Of a DNA stretch of 45,833 nt, positions 41,919 to 45,833 are shown piece by piece. A model generated the notes under the pieces. That model ran no database searches. It had not been told where the DNA came from and worked only from the letters and a program-made list of their open reading frames with translations. This stretch comes from an uncultured Blautia sp. (GTDB lineage: Bacteria; Bacillota; Clostridia; Lachnospirales; Lachnospiraceae): NCBI GenBank assembly GCA_900547685.1, contig URHS01000017.1, positions 1-45,833 on the forward strand, read 5' to 3'. Each line of letters opens with the position of its first letter. Positions within the stretch are counted from its first letter, which is position 1. The translations under genes were made by a program, and so were the position numbers.

Positions 41919-42935
41919 ATGGATGCCAAAGAAAGAAAAAGGCTGCTTAGAAAAAGAGCAGTAAGAAGACAGTTAGGGATTATTGTTGCTGCCCTGTTCG
42001 TTATAGGACTCAGCTTCTATTTTGTGTCCAGCATTACATCTGCCAGAGCAGAAGCGAAGGAAGAAAAAGCGAAAAAGGAAGCTCAGATTGCCGAAGAAGA
42101 AGCAAAAGAAGCCGCTGTGAAAGTACGTCAGGAAGAGCATAAAAAGGAAGCAGAAGAGCGGGAAGCACTGATGAAAAAACTTCAAACGGAGACGGAAAAT
42201 ATGGTAAGTGGATTTGCAGGTGACTGGAGTGTATATATTCAGGAAATGGATTACGGGAATGAAATTGCCTTAAATAATGAGCCTATGTATCCTGCAAGTT
42301 TGGTAAAGCTGTTTGTTATGGCAGCCACTTATGAAAATTTGGATGAAGTTATGGAAAATCAGACTGAATATTATAAGAGTGAGGAAAAAGCCTGGAGTGA
42401 AACAAAGAAGCTTTTAGAGGAGATGATAGAGGTTTCCGATAATGAAGCTTATAATGAACTTATAAAAGTTCAATCTTCTGATCGAAGTTTTGTAAAGGGA
42501 GCAGCTAAAATCAACGAATATCTGAAAGAAAATGGATATGAAGATACAGGAATACATACCACTTTACATCCTGCATATTCCAAGTCTGAAAAAGACGGCA
42601 AGGGCGATAATGTAACTACAGTAAAGGATTGTGGAAAGCTTTTAGAAAAAATCTATAAGGGAAACTGTGTCAGCCATGAAAAATCGGGCAGTATGTTGCA
42701 TTTATTATTAAATCAGGAAAATACTATGAAAATTCCTCAGGGACTTCCTGAGGGGATAAAGGTTGCCAATAAGACAGGAGAAACTTCTGAGGTACAGCAT
42801 GATGCGGCAATTGTATACGGAGAAAACACAGATTTCATTTTATGTATTATGACAAAAAATACGAATGGAGCGGAAGAAGTATATGGAGATATCCATGAAC
42901 TTACGAAAATGGTATATGATACTTTAAATCCATGA
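41919..42935 (+). CDS. Membrane-anchored class A beta-lactamase-like serine hydrolase
   Basis: A 338-residue protein with a basic N-terminus, one membrane helix (about 19-38), an Ala/Lys/Glu-rich coiled coil (about 42-95) and an outer penicillin-recognising domain. The three active-site motifs are in order: SxxK (PASLVK, Ser127/Lys130), SDN (173-175) and KTG (285-287). An obvious class A omega-loop ExxLN is not clear, so it may be a carboxypeptidase or cell-wall-related esterase rather than a lactamase; resistance is not implied. Starts two bases after the amidohydrolase stop. Confidence 0.85.
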   Translation: MDAKERKRLLRKRAVRRQLGIIVAALFVIGLSFYFVSSITSARAEAKEEKAKKEAQIAEEEAKEAAVKVRQEEHKKEAEEREALMKKLQTETENMVSGFAGDWSVYIQEMDYGNEIALNNEPMYPASLVKLFVMAATYENLDEVMENQTEYYKSEEKAWSETKKLLEEMIEVSDNEAYNELIKVQSSDRSFVKGAAKINEYLKENGYEDTGIHTTLHPAYSKSEKDGKGDNVTTVKDCGKLLEKIYKGNCVSHEKSGSMLHLLLNQENTMKIPQGLPEGIKVANKTGETSEVQHDAAIVYGENTDFILCIMTKNTNGAEEVYGDIHELTKMVYDTLNP

Positions 42936-42939
42936 GAAT

Positions 42940-42982
42940 AAGAGCTGTTGTGTCGGACAAATGATACAATAGCTCTTTTCTT
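42940..42982 (+). terminator. Terminator after the lysC-amidohydrolase-hydrolase group
   Basis: AAGAGCTGTTGTGTC (42940-42954) pairs with GATACAATAGCTCTT (42963-42977) with G-T pairs, followed by TTCTT. Confidence 0.8.
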
Positions 42983-43103
42983 ATGCTTTTGGGAGCAATT
43001 TAATGGGAGAATTCTGTTTTGCGAAAATCTTTCATAAATGGTAAATAGATTTTTTATAGAGAATTTTAGGATAGACTTGAAGTAAAAATAATTACGGAAG
43101 GGA

Positions 43104-43781
43104 ATGAAAAAGTTGGGTTACAGGATTTTAATTGTAGATGATGAGATAGGAATTTTACAGCTTTTACAGGATTACTTTGAAATACAAGGATATGAGGTTT
43201 TAACTGCCCAAAATGGGAAGGAAGCCATAGCAAAAGCGATAGAGGATTTGGATTTGATTTTGCTTGATATTAATTTACCGGATATTGACGGTCTGCACGT
43301 GTGTCAGGAAATCAGAGGAAAAATAGAGTGCCCCATTTTGTTTTTAACTGCAAAAATAGAAGAACAAGATAGGATTAACGGCTTTTTAATGGGTGGAGAT
43401 GATTATATTCTGAAGCCTTTTTCCATAGAGGAATTAGGCGCAAGAGTCATGGCTCATATCAGAAGAGAAAAACGCCGTCAGCCTATAAAAGACACTCAAA
43501 AAGGGTTTGTGATTTCTTATAGTCAGAGAAGTATTTTTTATGATGGAACACCAATTACTTTTACAAAAACAGAGTTTAATATTTTAGAATTATTGTCTAT
43601 GAATCCGGGGCAGATATTTAGTAAAGAGCAGATTTATGAGCAGGTAAGGGGCATTGACGGTACAGGAGATAATACTATTATTACAGAACATATCAGACGT
43701 ATTCGAAATAAAATCAGTGCATATACAGACAGAGAATATATTAAAACTGTATGGGGAGTGGGATATCAATGGATTGGATAG
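43104..43781 (+). CDS. OmpR-family response regulator (second system)
   Basis: Response regulator of 225 residues. Receiver domain with acidic pocket (IVDDE), phospho-Asp in LDLILLDINLPDIDGLHV, Thr in LFLTAKIEEQD and Lys in YILKPFSIEE; winged helix with TEFNILELLSMNPGQIFSKE and the terminal YIKTVWGVGYQWIG. It starts ATG 43104 after GGAAGGGA. The sensor kinase gene overlaps its end, and an ABC transporter ATPase gene follows, the layout of systems controlling a nearby exporter. The 43,000-43,103 stretch must hold its promoter, but no good consensus was seen. Confidence 0.95.
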   Translation: MKKLGYRILIVDDEIGILQLLQDYFEIQGYEVLTAQNGKEAIAKAIEDLDLILLDINLPDIDGLHVCQEIRGKIECPILFLTAKIEEQDRINGFLMGGDDYILKPFSIEELGARVMAHIRREKRRQPIKDTQKGFVISYSQRSIFYDGTPITFTKTEFNILELLSMNPGQIFSKEQIYEQVRGIDGTGDNTIITEHIRRIRNKISAYTDREYIKTVWGVGYQWIG

Positions 43782-44914
43782 ATGTAAAGTTTGCAAATTT
43801 GAAGAAACAAATACAGGAAATGTCCTTATTTCGTGGAATTTTATGCTATTTCCTAATCTATGGAGGGGCTGCACTCATTTTGACAATTCTCACTGTGCGC
43901 ATTTGTGAAAGACGGCTTTTGATGTGGCATACAGGAAGAATAGAACCGGAGAACTGGCAGGTACTTTTATGGGGAATAAGTTCCAGATTTTCCGGATTTT
44001 TTTATTTAACAATATCCGTAATTATTATGTTGAGACAGTTTTATAAAAACAGATTAAAACGTCCTTTTGCTCTTTTAGAAAAAGGAGTTTTGGAAATACA
44101 AAATCAGAATTTGCAGTTTTCTTTGGAATATGAAAGTCAGGATGAGATGGGACAGCTTTTGAAATCTATGGATAAAATGCGAGAAACATTAGTAAAAAAT
44201 TATGAGCACATGTGGAAACTGATAGAAGAACAAAAACAGTTAAATGCGGCATTTGCCCATGATTTGCGTACACCTTTAACGGTTTTAAAAGGATACTGTG
44301 AATTTTTGAGCCGGTATTTACCTCAGGGTGTAGTAAGTCAGGAAAAAATGACAGATATTTTACATTTAATGATGAAACAGCTGGAACGATTGTCTGATTT
44401 CAGCAAAACTATGAAAGAAGTCCGAAATTTAGATGAATATCCTATTGAAAAGGAAAAAACAGAATTGTTCCATTTTTGTAAAACTGTAGAAGGTATTGCG
44501 GAAGCTTTGAATATAGGAGGGGCGGTTACACTTTCTGTGAAATATTTGTCTGCAGAAATGGAAAAGCAGAAAGTATTTTTTGATGAAAATATTGTGTTGG
44601 AAGTTTTGGACAATCTTTTATCCAATGCTATTCGTTTTGCTAAAAGCCAGGTTATTGTGTCTATTGAGATTGAAGAAGAGATAATGGGAAAATATATGTA
44701 TTTATATGTAGAAGATGATGGAAAAGTTTTTTTAGATAGTGAACTGCATAAAGCGATTGGACCTTATTACAGCAGTGAACAGGAAGAAGAACACTTTGGA
44801 ATCGGACTCTATATTTGTAATATGCTTTGTAATTTACATGGTGGAACAGTTAGTTTGGCCAATAAAATAAACGGAAATGGAGCTATTATTTCAGCCTCCT
44901 TTTTGATTTCTTAA
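43769..44914 (+). CDS. Sensor histidine kinase (second system)
   Basis: Partner kinase, 381 residues. Two membrane helices (about 19-42 and 75-95) with a short extracellular loop of about 30 residues, a HAMP-like linker, HisKA with the phospho-His in AFAHDLRTPLTVLKGYCEFL, and ATPase boxes DNLLSNAIRFAKSQ and FGIGLYICNMLCNLHGG. The small outer loop resembles intramembrane-sensing kinases of antibiotic-response systems, though those lack HAMP. ATG 43769 is preferred (GGGGAGTGGGA upstream) over ATG 43751 in the same frame; it overlaps the regulator gene by 13 bases. Confidence 0.92.
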   Translation: MDWIDVKFANLKKQIQEMSLFRGILCYFLIYGGAALILTILTVRICERRLLMWHTGRIEPENWQVLLWGISSRFSGFFYLTISVIIMLRQFYKNRLKRPFALLEKGVLEIQNQNLQFSLEYESQDEMGQLLKSMDKMRETLVKNYEHMWKLIEEQKQLNAAFAHDLRTPLTVLKGYCEFLSRYLPQGVVSQEKMTDILHLMMKQLERLSDFSKTMKEVRNLDEYPIEKEKTELFHFCKTVEGIAEALNIGGAVTLSVKYLSAEMEKQKVFFDENIVLEVLDNLLSNAIRFAKSQVIVSIEIEEEIMGKYMYLYVEDDGKVFLDSELHKAIGPYYSSEQEEEHFGIGLYICNMLCNLHGGTVSLANKINGNGAIISASFLIS

Positions 44915-44994
44915 AGAATTTTTAGGAAAAAATAGACAGAATGTAGAGTTTTTTCTTTTATGATAAGAGCATCAAAGAAAAGGGAGTTGATGGT

Positions 44995-45833
44995 ATGAGT
45001 TTAGAAATTGAAATAAAAAACCTGAGTAAAAATTATGGAAAAAAACAGGCGCTGGATCATGTAAATCTTACAATTTCAAAGGGGATGTTTGGGCTTTTGG
45101 GAAGAAATGGAGCAGGGAAAACCACGTTGATGAAAACCCTTGTTACCCTTCTGAAAAAGCAGCAGGGAAGTATTACGATTTGCGGAATACCTGTGGAAGA
45201 AACTGCAGAAATAAGAAAAATTGTGGGTTATCTGCCACAGGATTTTTCCATGTATCCGAATATGACTGTGTATGAAGCTATGGATTATCTGGGCGTTTTG
45301 TCAGGTATGTCAAAAGAAGAAAGAAGAAAAAGAATACCCAAACTTTTAAAACGTGTAAATCTTCAGGATGACAGAGGAAAAAAAGTAAAGGCATTGTCGG
45401 GAGGAATGAGAAGAAGATTGGGAATTGCGCAGGCAATTCTCCATAATCCCAAAGTATTGATTGTAGATGAGCCTACAGCAGGTTTGGATCCGGAAGAACG
45501 AGTACGTTTTCGAAATCTTTTAAGTGAGATTGCAGAAGAAAGAATTGTAATTTTATCGACTCATATCGTAGGAGATATTGAAGCTACTTGTGAAAATATT
45601 GCTGTTATGGATCAGGGAAAAATTCTTTTTAAAGGTACCGTAGAGGATTTCCTTTCTCTTGCAGAAAACAAAGTCTATACAGTAAAAGTCAGTAAAAAGG
45701 AACTGCCGCAGTTAAAAAAAGAATACCGTGTAACAGGTATGCTTACTACAGGCAATAATGTCTCTGTAAGGTTTATTTCTGATGAGAAACCATCTTTTGC
45801 AGCAGAAGTATGTACTGCAGGAGTAGAGGATGC
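44995..45833 (+). CDS. ABC-2 type transporter ATPase (cut by the window edge)
   Basis: At least 279 residues, open to the window end. Motifs: Walker A LLGRNGAGKTTLMKTL, Q loop GYLPQDFSMYPNM, signature LSGGMRRRLGIAQAIL, Walker B VLIVDEPTAGLDPEER and switch His in ILSTHIVGDIEA. The DrrA/CcmA-like fold with a C-terminal strand region (after about 220) is typical of exporters whose permease gene follows. AAGGGAG precedes ATG 44995. Placed 80 bases after the sensor kinase gene, it is probably regulated by that system. Confidence 0.93.
   Translation, partial: MSLEIEIKNLSKNYGKKQALDHVNLTISKGMFGLLGRNGAGKTTLMKTLVTLLKKQQGSITICGIPVEETAEIRKIVGYLPQDFSMYPNMTVYEAMDYLGVLSGMSKEERRKRIPKLLKRVNLQDDRGKKVKALSGGMRRRLGIAQAILHNPKVLIVDEPTAGLDPEERVRFRNLLSEIAEERIVILSTHIVGDIEATCENIAVMDQGKILFKGTVEDFLSLAENKVYTVKVSKKELPQLKKEYRVTGMLTTGNNVSVRFISDEKPSFAAEVCTAGVED

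Noticed and set aside
1..45833. CRISPR array, tRNA or rRNA genes, prophage, intact insertion sequences or a replication origin
   Set aside because: I read for evenly spaced repeats, tRNA cloverleaf arms other than tmRNA, structural phage genes and DnaA-box clusters and saw none.

Overview
The window comes from the chromosome of an anaerobic, low-GC Firmicute, most likely a Lachnospiraceae member of the Blautia/Ruminococcus type. This rests on AT-rich codon use, strong AGGAGG ribosome binding sites, TTGACA/TATAAT promoters, an ssrA tag reading ANDNVALAA, a trimeric [FeFe] hydrogenase, and a giant BcrAD/BadF-type ATPase. The species call is inference; no 16S gene is present. Nearly all of the window is ordinary chromosomal backbone.

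Layout. 1-1500: tmRNA (ssrA), followed by the scar of a lost integrative element (a decayed tyrosine integrase and a scrap of an IS3-type orfA). 1522-2376: thiamine transporter gene thiT behind a TPP riboswitch. 2503-7060: an OmpR-type two-component system, uracil-DNA glycosylase and a MurJ/SpoVB-type flippase. 7125-11378 (minus): a 1417-residue acyl-CoA dehydratase activase-like protein. 11571-13235: tgt and yajC. 13236-13436: a dense stack of hairpins, including a GC-rich block unlike its surroundings. 13437-15005: both halves of an Fe-S L-serine dehydratase. 15143-19611: leuB-ilvD-ilvB (branched-chain amino acids). 19756-24375: serC-serA (serine synthesis) continuing without a visible terminator into a three-gene ABC importer. 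24474-28524 (minus): hydC-hydB-hydA, an electron-bifurcating type [FeFe] hydrogenase. 28747-31940: glgB overlapping an MscS channel gene. 32088-33030: a flavodoxin-like protein and a small membrane zinc-ribbon protein. 33316-38134: hypB, a 901-residue iron-sulfur flavoprotein, hypA and a nine-helix membrane protein, with a convergent FadR-type GntR regulator gene at 38193-38900. 39066-42935: lysC, a YtcJ-like amidohydrolase and a membrane-anchored serine hydrolase. 43104-end: a second two-component system followed by an ABC transporter ATPase cut by the window edge.

How they work together. Much of the window serves amino-acid metabolism (serine made by SerC/SerA and degraded by SdaAB; valine, leucine and isoleucine steps; aspartate kinase) and disposal of fermentative reductant as H2 (HydABC). 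The most interesting segment is 33237-38961. It pairs the nickel chaperones HypA and HypB with an unusual multi-cluster flavoprotein and an uncharacterised polytopic membrane protein. It has a strong promoter, a perfect FadR-type palindrome in its leader and its own GntR regulator gene. No nickel enzyme lies in the window, and the hydrogenase nearby is the nickel-free [FeFe] type, so the cluster looks like a self-contained redox system whose substrate is unknown.
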